DNA of 64,000 nucleotides from Kitasatospora aureofaciens (GCF_001188955.3 NZ_JPRF03000013.1:62001-126000); one strand, 5' to 3'. Positions 39,066-49,853 are shown, counted from the stretch's first letter. The notes: generated by a model from the letters alone, not told the origin. Made by a program: numbers and translations.

Positions 39066-40670
39066 ATGTCGCGCCGCATCGCTCCCGCCAGCCCCGCCCC
39101 GAGCACGACCCGCACGACACCCACGGCGGAGCGGCAGCCGCGCGCGCCGCACCGGTACCGGGCGCGCTTCGGGGCGCTGGCGGCGGGGGCCGTGCCGGTG
39201 GTGGCCTTCCCGGCACCGGGGCTGGCGTGGCTGGCCTGGATCGCGCTGGTCCCGGGGCTGTCGCTGATTCAGCGGGCACCGTCGGGGCGGGAGGCGGCGG
39301 TGCGCGGGTGGTGGTTCGGGGCCGGGTTCATCCTGACCGCGATGTACTGGCTGGTGCCGTCGATCGGGCCGGCGCTGCCGGTGCTCGCGGTGCTGTTCGG
39401 GGCACTTCAGTCCGTCGTCGGGTACGCGGTGCACCGGCTGCTGCACCCGCCGCTGACCACCCGTCGGGCGCTGCTCGCGCTGCTGGTCGTCCCGGCGGCG
39501 TGGGTGAGCACCGAGTACGCGCGGTCCTGGCACGCGCTCGGCGGACCGTGGGCGCTGCTCGGCGCCACCCAGTGGCAGCACCCGGCGATCCTCGGGCTGG
39601 CCTCGGCGGGCGGCATCTGGCTGGTCAGCGCGGCGGTGGCGGCCGTGAACACCGGGGCGCTGATCGCGCTGACCGCGGTGCACTGGCGCCCCCGGGCGGC
39701 CGCCGCGCTGGTGACCGTCCTGGTGCTGGCCGCCGGTCCGCTGCTGTTCGCGCTGCGCCCGGCACCGGCGGGGGCTGGGGCGGTGACGGTGGCGCTGGTC
39801 CAGCCGGGCATCGTCGAGGACCCGCAGGCCCGGTTCGAGGCGAGCACGCGGGACACCGCCGCCCTGGTCGGGCAGCCGGTGGACCTGGTGGTGTGGGGCG
39901 AGAGCAGCACCACCGCGGACCTGGACCGCGACCCGGCCGCGCTGGACGAACTGCGCCGGCTCGCGGCCACCACCGGCGCCGAGGTGATGGCCGGGGAGGA
40001 CGCCCGCAAGGCGGACGGGCGGATCTCCAAGGACGCGGTGCTGGTCTCCCCGGTGGGGGTGGTCGACCGCTACCGCAAGATCCGGTTGGTGCCCTTCGGC
40101 GAGTACATCCCGCTGCGGCCGGTGCTCGGCTGGATTGCCGGGGTCAGCCGGGCGGCGGGCGAGAACCGGGCGTCCGGCAGCGACTTCCACGTGCTGCCCG
40201 CCACCGACCGCGCCGGCCGGCCACTGCCGGTCGGCGCGCTGATCTGCTTCGAGTCGGCCTTCCCGGACATGGCGCGCACCGCGGCCCGGGACGGCGCCCG
40301 GGTGCTGGTCTACCAGTCCTCCACCTCGACCTTCCAGCACACCTGGGCGCCCGAGCAGCACGTCTCGCTGGCGGCGATCCGGGCCGCCGAGACCGGGCGC
40401 CCGGCCGTCCAGGCCTCGCTGACCGGAGTCTCCGCGGCCTTCGACGCCCAGGGCCGGGAACTCGCCCGGCTGGGCACCGACGGCACCGGCGCGCTGACCG
40501 TCCGGCTGCCGCTCGCCGCGCCCGGCACGCTGACCTGGTACGACCGGATCGGCGACGTGGTGCCGATGGGCGCCCTGCTGGTCACGGCGGGCGCAGCGGT
40601 GCCCGCCTGGCGCTCGCGCACCGCCGCCGGACGGGCGGCGGCCGGGCCGGGCACTCGGCCCGCCGCCTAA
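39066..40670 (+). CDS. lnt: apolipoprotein N-acyltransferase
   Basis: 534-residue membrane enzyme acylating the N-terminal Cys of lipoproteins. About six to eight hydrophobic segments (residues 35-225) precede a nitrilase-fold domain with the catalytic triad Glu in VVWGESST, Lys in RKIRLVPFGEY and Cys in LICFESAFP. A last TM lies near residue 510. The ATG at 39066 has only a weak ribosome site. It follows cobN by 75 nt on the same strand but has no known link to cobalamin. Confidence 0.92.
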   Translation: MSRRIAPASPAPSTTRTTPTAERQPRAPHRYRARFGALAAGAVPVVAFPAPGLAWLAWIALVPGLSLIQRAPSGREAAVRGWWFGAGFILTAMYWLVPSIGPALPVLAVLFGALQSVVGYAVHRLLHPPLTTRRALLALLVVPAAWVSTEYARSWHALGGPWALLGATQWQHPAILGLASAGGIWLVSAAVAAVNTGALIALTAVHWRPRAAAALVTVLVLAAGPLLFALRPAPAGAGAVTVALVQPGIVEDPQARFEASTRDTAALVGQPVDLVVWGESSTTADLDRDPAALDELRRLAATTGAEVMAGEDARKADGRISKDAVLVSPVGVVDRYRKIRLVPFGEYIPLRPVLGWIAGVSRAAGENRASGSDFHVLPATDRAGRPLPVGALICFESAFPDMARTAARDGARVLVYQSSTSTFQHTWAPEQHVSLAAIRAAETGRPAVQASLTGVSAAFDAQGRELARLGTDGTGALTVRLPLAAPGTLTWYDRIGDVVPMGALLVTAGAAVPAWRSRTAAGRAAAGPGTRPAA

Positions 40671-40691
40671 CCCGGCCTCCGGCGCTCCCGC

Positions 40692-41456
40692 TCAGCCCTC
40701 GGTGGCGTCGCGGTAGATGCCGAACGTGGCGCCCTGGGGGTCGCGCAGCACGGCGGTCCGCCGGCCGCCCGGCATGGAGACCGCGGGCACCAACACGTCC
40801 CCGCCCATGGCGACCGCCCGGCCGACCGTGTTGTCGGCGTCGGCCACCGAGAAGTACGGCAGCCAGTGCGGCGGCACCTGGGGCGGGAAGCGGTCGTCCA
40901 TCGCCAGCATGCCGCCGAAGTCCTGGCCGTTCAGGCCCCACTGGGTGTAGTGCTCGGACGGCGCTACGGACCAGCCGAAGACCTCCGGGTAGAAGTCCCT
41001 CGCGCCGGCCGTGTCACGGGTGGCCAGCTCCACCCAGCCGAGCGCGCCGGGCTCGTTGAACACCCCGGCGCCCTTGAAGCCGCGGGGCTGCCAGAGGATG
41101 AAGACCGCGCCGGACGGGTCGGCGGACACCGAGAAGCGGCCGTGGTCGAGCACGTCGGTGGGCTCCTTTATGACCTTGCCGCCGGCGGCCTTGATCCTGG
41201 AGGCGGTGACCTCGGCGTCGGCGACCGCGAAGGCGACCGTCCAGGCCGTCGGCTGCTGCGGCGCGTACCGCGGGGTGATGGCGGCGGCCGGGGCGTCGCC
41301 GACGAACATCTGGGTGTAGCCCTCGGCTTCCGGGCGGGCTCCGCTGTCGGGGCGCCAGCCGAACAGTTCGGTGTAGAAGGTCCGGGCGGCGGGCGGGTCG
41401 TCGGTGCCCAGTTCGACCCAGCAGGGGGCGTTGGTGGTGACGGTGGTCTGCTTCAT
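40692..41456 (-). CDS. two-domain VOC (glyoxalase/bleomycin resistance fold) protein
   Basis: 254-residue protein with tandem VOC domains (about 8-122 and 135-250). Each opens with a metal-site-like strand (CWVELGTDDPPAARTFYTEL and GWVELATRDTAGARDFYPEV) and ends with FxLWQ/FGIYR. Relatives are annotated as glyoxalase-like or 27-kDa antigen Cfp30B family, and true activity is rarely known. The ATG is at 41456. It converges with lnt, only 21 nt between stops. Confidence 0.88.
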   Translation of the reverse strand: MKQTTVTTNAPCWVELGTDDPPAARTFYTELFGWRPDSGARPEAEGYTQMFVGDAPAAAITPRYAPQQPTAWTVAFAVADAEVTASRIKAAGGKVIKEPTDVLDHGRFSVSADPSGAVFILWQPRGFKGAGVFNEPGALGWVELATRDTAGARDFYPEVFGWSVAPSEHYTQWGLNGQDFGGMLAMDDRFPPQVPPHWLPYFSVADADNTVGRAVAMGGDVLVPAVSMPGGRRTAVLRDPQGATFGIYRDATEG

Positions 41457-41519
41457 GGCTCCGACTCTCCGGGGTGGTCGAGGGGATGGGGTTCTGGTTC
41501 GTCTGGCTCGTCGGGCTGG

Positions 41520-41586
41520 TCTGGCTCGACCGACTCGTCCGGGGACCGGCTCGTCCGGCTCGTCCGACTCGTCCGGCTCGTCCAGT
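41520..41586. repeat. 9-bp repeat cluster downstream of the quinone oxidoreductase
   Basis: Units close to CTCGTCCGG recur at least four times in tandem near 41549-41584, with further degenerate copies upstream. They lie between the oxidoreductase stop (41606) and the VOC start. A single heptad-like GCTGTCA carries the oxidoreductase stop codon at 41602-41608. Confidence 0.6.
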
Positions 41587-41605
41587 TCGCCAAGGGGGAT
41601 GGCTG

Positions 41606-42514
41606 TCAGGCGACTTCGATGACGACCTTGCCGCGGACGTGCCCGGACTCGACCGCGGCGACCGCCTCGGCGGCCCGGGCGAGCGGGTGGCGGCCGGTGA
41701 TGTGCGGGTCGAGGTCGCCGACGGCGACCAGGGCGGCGAGCGCGGCGAGGGTCTCGGAGGTCGTCGAGCGGTCGACGGGCTTGCCGCCGAGTTCGGCGGC
41801 GGTGGCGGGGTCGGCGGTGCTCACCAGCTCGGTGCGGTCGGTGCGGACGGCGGCCACGGCGCGCAGGGCGTCGCCGCCGACCAGGTCGAGGATGGCGTCG
41901 ACGCCGTCGGGGGCGGCCGCGGCGATCCGTTCGGCGACGCCGTCGCCGTAGCGGACCTGGGTGGCGCCAAGGGACTCCACGAACGGGCGGTTGGCGTCGC
42001 TCGCGGTGCCGAGCACATTGAGGCCCTGGCGACGGGCGAGCTGGGCGACGGCGCTGCCGACCCCGCCGGCGATGCCGAGGATCAGCAGCGTCCGGCCCGC
42101 GCCGAGGGCGAGTTGGCGCAGGGCGTCGTCGGCGGTGGCGACCGAGACACCGATCACGGCGGCCCGGTCGAAGTCGACGGCCTCGGGCTTGAGGGCGCTC
42201 AACTCGGCACGCAACAGGGTCTGTTCGGCGAAGCCGCCGGCGGCGACGAGGCCGAACACCTCGTCCCCCGGGGTGAACGCGGTGACTCCGGGGCCGACCT
42301 GCTGCACCACTCCGGAGGCTTCCTGCCCCATGACGGCGGGGAGTTCGCGCTCACGGCCCAGGTGGCCCCGGCGGATCTTCCAGTCGACCGGGTTCACCCC
42401 GGCAGCCCGGACCGTGATCGCCAGCTGACCGGGGCCGGGGGCGAGCACCGGACGGTCGAGGAACTCCTGCACCTCCGCTCCGCCGTAGTCGACGAAGCCG
42501 AATGCCTTGGCCAT
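41606..42514 (-). CDS. NADP-dependent zinc-free quinone oxidoreductase-like protein
   Basis: 302-residue MDR-superfamily protein. The N-terminal GroES-like part has VNPVDWKIRRGHL and GQEASGVVQQVGPGV; the Rossmann part has LLILGIAGGVGSAVAQLARR (about residues 145-164). The structural and catalytic zinc ligands of alcohol dehydrogenases are missing, so it is the zinc-independent quinone reductase type. The ATG at 42514 is used. It probably detoxifies quinones or enones. It reads away from heptad array 3. Confidence 0.9.
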   Translation of the reverse strand: MAKAFGFVDYGGAEVQEFLDRPVLAPGPGQLAITVRAAGVNPVDWKIRRGHLGRERELPAVMGQEASGVVQQVGPGVTAFTPGDEVFGLVAAGGFAEQTLLRAELSALKPEAVDFDRAAVIGVSVATADDALRQLALGAGRTLLILGIAGGVGSAVAQLARRQGLNVLGTASDANRPFVESLGATQVRYGDGVAERIAAAAPDGVDAILDLVGGDALRAVAAVRTDRTELVSTADPATAAELGGKPVDRSTTSETLAALAALVAVGDLDPHITGRHPLARAAEAVAAVESGHVRGKVVIEVA

Positions 42515-42622
42515 CGGTTGATCCCACTCCTCGGGTACGGCCTGCGGCCCCTGCTCCCCCGCCCCAGCATGCGGGGCGCGGCGGGATGGGGGCGGGCGCT
42601 GGTGGGCCGAACGGGGGTGGGC

Positions 42623-42734
42623 GAACAATCGACGGCGGACAGCTGACAGATTTCGAAATCTGTCAGCTGTCCGCTGTTATCTGTTGCCTGTGATCTGTCA
42701 GCCGTAGCCGTCAGCGGCCATGTGTCGGCCGTCA
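42623..42734. repeat. heptad array 3 with 36-bp perfect palindrome
   Basis: Positions 42637-42672 form a perfect palindrome: GGACAGCTGACAGA, core TTTCGAAA, then the exact complement. From 42659 units of 7 bp (one of 6) run to 42734, ending with GCCGTCA, whose last three bases are the AraC-gene stop codon on the minus strand. Two further units lie left of the palindrome. Here the gene on the other side is co-directional, so the array is downstream of AraC and upstream of the oxidoreductase. Confidence 0.9.
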
Positions 42735-43607
42735 GCCGCGTGTGGTCCGCGTCACCGGCATCCAGAGCTCCGCCTCCGCGTCGCCCGTCCCGGGGATGAA
42801 GCGGGTCCGCAGGATCTCCGGGCCCGGCCGGGTCTCGTACGGGTTGGACGGGAACCACTGGCTGTAGGTGTCCCCCCACATCTCCTGCAGCGCGTGCGGG
42901 AACGGCCCGGTGTTGGTGAACACCACCCACGTCCCGGCCGGGACGTGCAGAACCTCCAGGTCCTCCGGGACGACGGCGTCCTCGCGCGCCACCACCGCGT
43001 GCCAGTAGTCGAGTTCGGACCTCTCCTCCCGGTTGGGCGAGAAGTCGTCCGTCACCGACACGATGCCGAGCGGGTCCTCGCCGGTGAGCGCCGTGATCCG
43101 CTCGACGGTCTCCGCGCCGAGTCCCTTGATGAACTCGGCGATGTGCGGGTTGACGCCCAGGTAGATCAGCGGCACCCGGGCCTTCTTCCCTACGATCCGG
43201 AACGCCGGCTTCTCGATGATCCGGTACTCCATGCTGCTGCTTCCCTCCACGATGAGCCGGAAGGACATCCGGGGTTGGGAGACGAGCACCGCTCCGTCGC
43301 GCCGGGCCGCCCCGGGCCCGACCCCGTGCATCGACCGGAACGCCCGGGCGAACGCCTCTCCCGAGGTGTAGCCGTACCGGACCGCGATGTCGAGCAACGT
43401 CCTTCCGCCGTCAAGCACTTCGGCCCCGGCGACGGTCAGCCGCCGACGCCGGACGTACTCGGACAACGGCATCCCGGCGAGCATCGAGAACAGCCGTCGG
43501 AAGTGGTACTCCGACGTCATCGCGGTCCGAGCCAGCTCGGCCACGTCGATCTCCTGGTCCAGGTTCCGTTCGATGTCCTCCATCGCCCGGTTCAGGTGCT
43601 CCAGCAC
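42732..43607 (-). CDS. AraC-family regulator with GyrI-like effector domain
   Basis: 291-residue regulator. The N-terminal AraC DNA-binding domain (about 5-100) has VAELARTAMTSEYHFRRLF and IAVRYGYTSGEAFARAFRS as its two HTH motifs. The C-terminal effector-binding domain (about 128-291) has YRIIEKPAFRIVG and YWHAVV segments as in Rob/SbmC-like proteins that bind small aromatic ligands. Start GTG 43607 with GGACGGGGG upstream. Target genes are unknown; the adjacent oxidoreductase is a reasonable candidate. Confidence 0.9.
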   Translation of the reverse strand: MLEHLNRAMEDIERNLDQEIDVAELARTAMTSEYHFRRLFSMLAGMPLSEYVRRRRLTVAGAEVLDGGRTLLDIAVRYGYTSGEAFARAFRSMHGVGPGAARRDGAVLVSQPRMSFRLIVEGSSSMEYRIIEKPAFRIVGKKARVPLIYLGVNPHIAEFIKGLGAETVERITALTGEDPLGIVSVTDDFSPNREERSELDYWHAVVAREDAVVPEDLEVLHVPAGTWVVFTNTGPFPHALQEMWGDTYSQWFPSNPYETRPGPEILRTRFIPGTGDAEAELWMPVTRTTRG

Positions 43608-43689
43608 TCCGCCCCCGTCCTTCCCTTACTGATCACCACCGTAGGAAGGACCCACCCTGCCGTACCCGACGATCGGTGCCCGATGCGGT

Positions 43690-43788
43690 CGGGTGCCGAT
43701 CGCCGGATACCGGTCGCCGGGTGCCGATCGCCGGGTGCCGGTCGCCGGGTGTCGGTCGCCGGGTGTCGGCGAGGGCAAGGGCGAGGGC
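43690..43788. repeat. 14-bp (2x7) minisatellite after the gdhA stop
   Basis: Units near GTGCCGATCGCCGG/GTGTCGGTCGCCGG repeat about six times between 43690 and 43776, then decay to the gdhA stop at 43789-43791. The period is 14 bp with an internal 7-bp similarity, so it shares the 7-bp rhythm of the heptad arrays but not their sequence. It is not inverted. Confidence 0.75.
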
Positions 43789-45411
<1,623 letters not shown>

Positions 45412-45507
45412 CTAGTACGGTCAACACCCGATCCATTCGGATCCGCCCGATCCCACTCGGTCCAACCCGGTCCGACCCGGCCCACCCCCGACGACGGAGG
45501 CCCACCC

Positions 45508-46173
45508 ATGCCGCAGCCCGGCTCCGCCACGGTGCGCTCGCGTGTGCGCATCCCGCTGACCTTCCCCGACGGCTACCGCGCCGAGGCGGAGGTCTTCACC
45601 TTCCACGGCCTCGCCGACGGCGCCGAGCACCTGGCGCTCGCCCTCGGCGCGGTCCCGGACGGCGGGACGCCGCTGGTGCGGCTGCACTCCGAGTGCCTGA
45701 CCGGCGACGTCTTCGGCTCGGACCGTTGCGACTGCGGCCCGCAGCTGCGCGAGTCGGTGGAGCTGATCAGCGGGGCCGGCGGTTACCTGCTCTACCTGCG
45801 CCAGGAGGGCCGGGGCATCGGGCTGTACAACAAGCTCGACGCCTACGCCCTCCAGGACTCCGGCCTGGACACGTACGACGCCAACACCGCGCTGGGCCTG
45901 CCCGAGGACGGCCGGGACTACACCGCGGCCGCCCAGATGCTCGCCGCGCTCGGCATCGACGGCACGGGCGGCACGGGCGGCACGGGCGGCACGGGCGGCA
46001 TCGACCTGCTGAGCAACAACCCCGACAAGGCCGCCCAGTTGGGCAGGCTCGGCGTCACCGTCCGGCGGCGGGTGCCGACCGGCGTCCACCTGTCGGCGAG
46101 CAATGTCCGGTACCTGACGGCGAAGGTGGAGCGGACCGGGCACTCGATCGAGCTCTCCCGGCTGGTGGGCTGA
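45508..46173 (+). CDS. ribA: GTP cyclohydrolase II (riboflavin synthesis)
   Basis: 221-residue stand-alone RibA that opens GTP to the pyrimidine precursor of riboflavin. Zinc ligands lie in ECLTGDVFGSDRCDCG (about 72-87), the catalytic region LRQEGRGIGLYNKLDAYALQ follows, and NNPDKAAQLGRLGV is near residue 170. There is no fused DHBP synthase domain, unlike many RibBA. Four tandem GGCACGGGC copies (45961-45997) code a TGG repeat that lengthens the loop before IDLLSNN. GGAGG lies 8 nt before the ATG at 45508. It is not in a rib operon. Confidence 0.94.
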   Translation: MPQPGSATVRSRVRIPLTFPDGYRAEAEVFTFHGLADGAEHLALALGAVPDGGTPLVRLHSECLTGDVFGSDRCDCGPQLRESVELISGAGGYLLYLRQEGRGIGLYNKLDAYALQDSGLDTYDANTALGLPEDGRDYTAAAQMLAALGIDGTGGTGGTGGTGGIDLLSNNPDKAAQLGRLGVTVRRRVPTGVHLSASNVRYLTAKVERTGHSIELSRLVG

Positions 46174-46285
46174 GCAGGGTGGCGGCGGCCGGCGCGCGGC
46201 GAACAGGTAACAGCCGACGGATGACAGATGACAGCAGACAGATTTCGAAAGCTGTCCGCTGTCATCTGTCTGCTGTCATCTGTCA
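46171..46285. repeat. heptad array 4 between ribA and the kinase gene
   Basis: The unit phase is clear from 46201 to 46242 (units such as GAACAGG, TAACAGC, TGACAGA, TGACAGC), with decayed copies back to near the ribA stop. The core TTTCGAAA is at 46243-46250. Five inverted units run from 46251 to 46285 and end with TCTGTCA, whose last three bases are the kinase stop on the minus strand. The inner 14-bp arms match at 12 of 14 positions. Confidence 0.9.
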
Positions 46286-49200
46286 GTTGCCGGTCCCCCG
46301 CCCCCGCACCGTCCGCAGCACTCCGTACGCCGCCAGCGGCAGCACCACCAGCAGCGCGGCCCAGAAGGCCCCGTGCCCCCACCAGTTCGCGACCGCGCCG
46401 AACAGCCCCTCGAACACCGGGATGCGCAGCGCCTCCACCGGCCCCAACGCCCCGGGCCAGGCCCCCAGGAACAGCGTTCCGAGGATCCAGCCGACGAACA
46501 GCACCCGCGCGGTGACCGGCGTCCCGAGAGTGCTCAACAGCGACACCGCCGCCAGCAGGATGACGAACCCCGCCTGGTAGGACGCACCGGTCTGACCCGT
46601 CCCCCAGGAGTCCGGCGTCCGGTGCACCCCGGCGGCCGCGAGCCGCACCTCCACGACCGCCCAGAGCAGCAGCACCAGCACCCCGGTGCTGCCGAGCGCG
46701 AACCGGAGCCGGTCGCGCGTCCCCGCCCGGCCTTCCCGCCACGCCCCGGAGGCGGCCGCCTCCCGCCGCGGCTGCCCATCGGCCCCTGCGGCCCGCGAGA
46801 CCCGCGCGGCGCGCCGGTCGAGGTCCCGCCAGCCCTCCCGGACCTGCCGCCGGGCCTGCTGGGCAGGCTTGAGCAGCCGGTCGCAGGCCCGCTCGATCAG
46901 CACGAAGGCCACCACGACCGCGATCACCGCCACGATCCCGGCCCAACTCCCCATACCGCCCTCGAACATGACCACCCGCTGGGCCACCGGCTGCGGCGCC
47001 TCCACCGCCGTCATCGGCGGTCCGAGCCGCAGGTAGCCGATCGTGAGGGCGCCCACGCCGGTCAGCAGGCCCGTGCCGAAGCCGACCCGGGCCGGGAAGA
47101 AGGCGAGCACGGCGGCCGCCACGAAGGCCGCGCCCAGTTTGCCGACCACCTGCTCCGCCGCATGCTTCCCGGCGGAGTGCAGCGGCCCGCCGAACAGGTC
47201 CGGCGAGAGGTCGAGCCGGTGCCCGCCCTCGACCGGGAGGCGCAGCACCGCCCCCGCCCACAGCAGCAGCCCGAGACCCACCACCAGCAGCGCGACCGCC
47301 GCCACCCGGCGCGGCAGCATGGTGCGGGCGTACGGCCACCAGAGCCGCAGCCGGGCCGCCCAGTCCACCGGTGGCCGTCGGCGCCGCTCCCGCCACAGCC
47401 GGGCCGCCCGTCCGGCCCTGGCCCGTCCCTCCCGCAGCATGCCCGCCTCCGGCTCGGGCTGCTCGGGCCGCCCGCGGCCGCGCCGTCGCAGCGCCTCCGC
47501 CGCCACCATCGCCGCCCGTCCCGAGACCTGCCCCTGGTCGGCCCTGCGCCGGCGGGCCACCGAGCGCACCGCCGAACGCGCCCCGGCGCCCGCCGTCAGC
47601 GCCCCGTCCACCACCGCCGCCGCCACCACTGCGGCGAGCTCCGAAACCCGTGCGGGCAGCGGCAGTCGATGCAGTGCGGCGGGCAGCGGGGAGAGCCGGG
47701 CGAGCAGCCGGTACCGCTCCTCCGGGCGGATGCTCAGCCAGACCGCCAGCCGGTGCGCCTCCTCCCGCTCCTCGGGGCTGAGCCCGCCGCCACCGCGGCG
47801 CCCGCCGCCGACCGTACGGGCCGTGCGCTCCACCTCGGCGAGCACGTCCGGGAGCGCCGCGAGGGCGAGCAGCCGCGAACAGTGCTCGCCGGAGCACTCG
47901 GGATGGAAGCAGTCGTAGCGCGCGGCGACGGCCGGGGCGCCGCCGCGGACCAGTTCGTCGACGAAGGCGGCGCCGTCCGGTTCGGTGGCGATCCGCTCCA
48001 GTCCGGCCGGGTCGATCGGACGGTCGCGGTAGTGCGGGACGGCGGACGGCGCGTAGGCCGCGCCGAGGGCGAGCACGGCGACGCCGGCCACCGCCTCGCG
48101 CCGGGGGCCGGGTGCGCGGACCACGTCCGTGAGGTAGTGCAGGTCGAACACGGAGTCCTTGACATCGTCGCGCAGCCAGTCCCGCAGCCGCTCCGCCCCC
48201 ACCGCCGCCAACCACCGCGCCGCCGCACCGGAGTTGCGCAGCAGCACCTCGGTGAGCCGGACCGGGTCGGTGAACGGGTCGCCGAGGAAGGTGATCGGCC
48301 GACGGGCCTGCGGGCGGCGCCGGACCACCTCCGGGCTGCCGCCGGCCAGCCAGCTGCGGACCTCCGGGGCGGTCCAGCGGTCCTCCGGCTTCTTGGTGAA
48401 CAGGCCCTGAAGCAGGAGGAGTTGGCGCTGGTCGGTGACGGCGGCGAGGTCCACCTCCTCGCCCATGACCAGTTCCAGCTCCAGGTCGTGGTCGGCGGCC
48501 CGCCGGCCGTCCGGCCCGACGAACCGGGGGCGGCCGACGAACAGCTCGTACAGCACGTTGCCGAGCCCCCACCAGGGCCCGGCCTCATGGTTCTTGCCGG
48601 CCAGTTGCTCGGGGGCCATGTAGGCGACGGTGACCATCATCGCGGAGGTGAAGCGGCGGCTGTCGGTGAGCCGGTCGACGCCGCCGAAGTCGGCGATCAC
48701 GAACTCCCCGGGCCCCCGGCCGGGCCGAACCAGGATGTTGGCGGGCTTGAAGTCCAGTGGGTTGCGCTGGATCCGCCGCTGCCAGAACTCCAGCAGCGAG
48801 ACCAGCTCGTAGACGATCTGCTCGGCGGTCCGCGGGTCGGTGTGGGCGCCGCTGCGGCGCAGTTCGGCGACGTGCGCGGAGAGGGTGACCGGCAGGTACT
48901 CCATCGCCACCCAGTCGACCAGCGCGCCGTGGTGGCGCACCCGCCCGAAGTCGATCAGGTGCGGTACGTGCCGCCGGAAGCCGTCGTTGCGCAGGTGGGC
49001 GAGCAGCTCGTGGTCCATCGGCTGGCCGACGACGGACACCTTGACCGCGGCGTCGGCGCCGCCGTCGGTGCGCCGGACGTACCAGACGGTGCCCTCCGCG
49101 CCGGCGCCCGCCTTGCCGAGCGGGGTGAAGCGGGCGCGCAGGGCGTCGGGGAAGCCGTCCTCGGACGGGTCCCCGCCCTCGCACGGGCCGCCGTGCGCGG

Positions 49201-49633
49201 CGGCCCCGTCCGGGGCGGCGGCGCCCACGGGCCCGGGGCCGCCGTTCGGGCTGGGGCCGGGGCCGATGCTGTCCTGCCAGGACGGTCCCTGCGCGGCCCG
49301 GGGCCGCACCACCTCGGTGTCGGCGTCCGGGTCGTACCGGCCCGGTGTGCCGGGCCGGACCCTGGTCGCGGCCTCCGGGTCGTGGCGGGGGCCGGGCATC
49401 CGCCGGGTGGCGGCCTCCGGGTCCACCGCGGCGGTCTGCTGGGCGCCGAGCCGGGACGCCCCGTCCGCGCCCGCCTCCGTACCGGCCCGCGCACCGCGCC
49501 GCCGGTCCCACGACCCCCGGAACCGCGAGCCCCGTTCCCGCGACCCCCAGTCCACCCTGGTCCGCGGCGGCTCCCCCGGCGTCCCCTGGCGTCGGTCCTC
49601 CCCGACCGGCCCGGCGTCCTCCGTTGCGCCCAT
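46283..49633 (-). CDS. large membrane-bound Ser/Thr protein kinase
   Basis: 1116-residue protein. A disordered, Arg/Gly/Pro-rich N-terminus (about 1-165) precedes a protein kinase domain (about 168-450) with glycine loop GKAGAGAEGTVWYV, Lys in AAVKVSV, catalytic LDFKPANILV, IADFGGVD and YMAPEQLAG. The usual HRD reads NPLD; the catalytic Asp is kept. The middle is helical. The C-terminal about 350 residues hold roughly seven to eight hydrophobic segments. ATG 49633 is used because GGGGAGGGG lies about 9 nt upstream; the frame is open to 49777. Signal and targets are unknown. The stop lies in heptad array 4. Confidence 0.85.
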   Translation of the reverse strand: MGATEDAGPVGEDRRQGTPGEPPRTRVDWGSRERGSRFRGSWDRRRGARAGTEAGADGASRLGAQQTAAVDPEAATRRMPGPRHDPEAATRVRPGTPGRYDPDADTEVVRPRAAQGPSWQDSIGPGPSPNGGPGPVGAAAPDGAAAHGGPCEGGDPSEDGFPDALRARFTPLGKAGAGAEGTVWYVRRTDGGADAAVKVSVVGQPMDHELLAHLRNDGFRRHVPHLIDFGRVRHHGALVDWVAMEYLPVTLSAHVAELRRSGAHTDPRTAEQIVYELVSLLEFWQRRIQRNPLDFKPANILVRPGRGPGEFVIADFGGVDRLTDSRRFTSAMMVTVAYMAPEQLAGKNHEAGPWWGLGNVLYELFVGRPRFVGPDGRRAADHDLELELVMGEEVDLAAVTDQRQLLLLQGLFTKKPEDRWTAPEVRSWLAGGSPEVVRRRPQARRPITFLGDPFTDPVRLTEVLLRNSGAAARWLAAVGAERLRDWLRDDVKDSVFDLHYLTDVVRAPGPRREAVAGVAVLALGAAYAPSAVPHYRDRPIDPAGLERIATEPDGAAFVDELVRGGAPAVAARYDCFHPECSGEHCSRLLALAALPDVLAEVERTARTVGGGRRGGGGLSPEEREEAHRLAVWLSIRPEERYRLLARLSPLPAALHRLPLPARVSELAAVVAAAVVDGALTAGAGARSAVRSVARRRRADQGQVSGRAAMVAAEALRRRGRGRPEQPEPEAGMLREGRARAGRAARLWRERRRRPPVDWAARLRLWWPYARTMLPRRVAAVALLVVGLGLLLWAGAVLRLPVEGGHRLDLSPDLFGGPLHSAGKHAAEQVVGKLGAAFVAAAVLAFFPARVGFGTGLLTGVGALTIGYLRLGPPMTAVEAPQPVAQRVVMFEGGMGSWAGIVAVIAVVVAFVLIERACDRLLKPAQQARRQVREGWRDLDRRAARVSRAAGADGQPRREAAASGAWREGRAGTRDRLRFALGSTGVLVLLLWAVVEVRLAAAGVHRTPDSWGTGQTGASYQAGFVILLAAVSLLSTLGTPVTARVLFVGWILGTLFLGAWPGALGPVEALRIPVFEGLFGAVANWWGHGAFWAALLVVLPLAAYGVLRTVRGRGTGN

Positions 49634-49853
49634 GGCGGCGTTCCCCTCCCCGTGCCCCGGGGCCGGTGCGAGGGCCGTGACTGCGAGGGCCTTGACTGCG
49701 GGCGCACCGGTGCCGGGTGGTGATTTTGACGCGTCATCATCCCGCATACCGGTCAGGACCGGAGGGGCTTTCCGCAACGCTTCCGGAACGGTTGCCGGAC
49801 CGGAACAACAGCCGGGAGTGAGACCAGGGACGGCCGGGAACGCGGCCCGGGGG

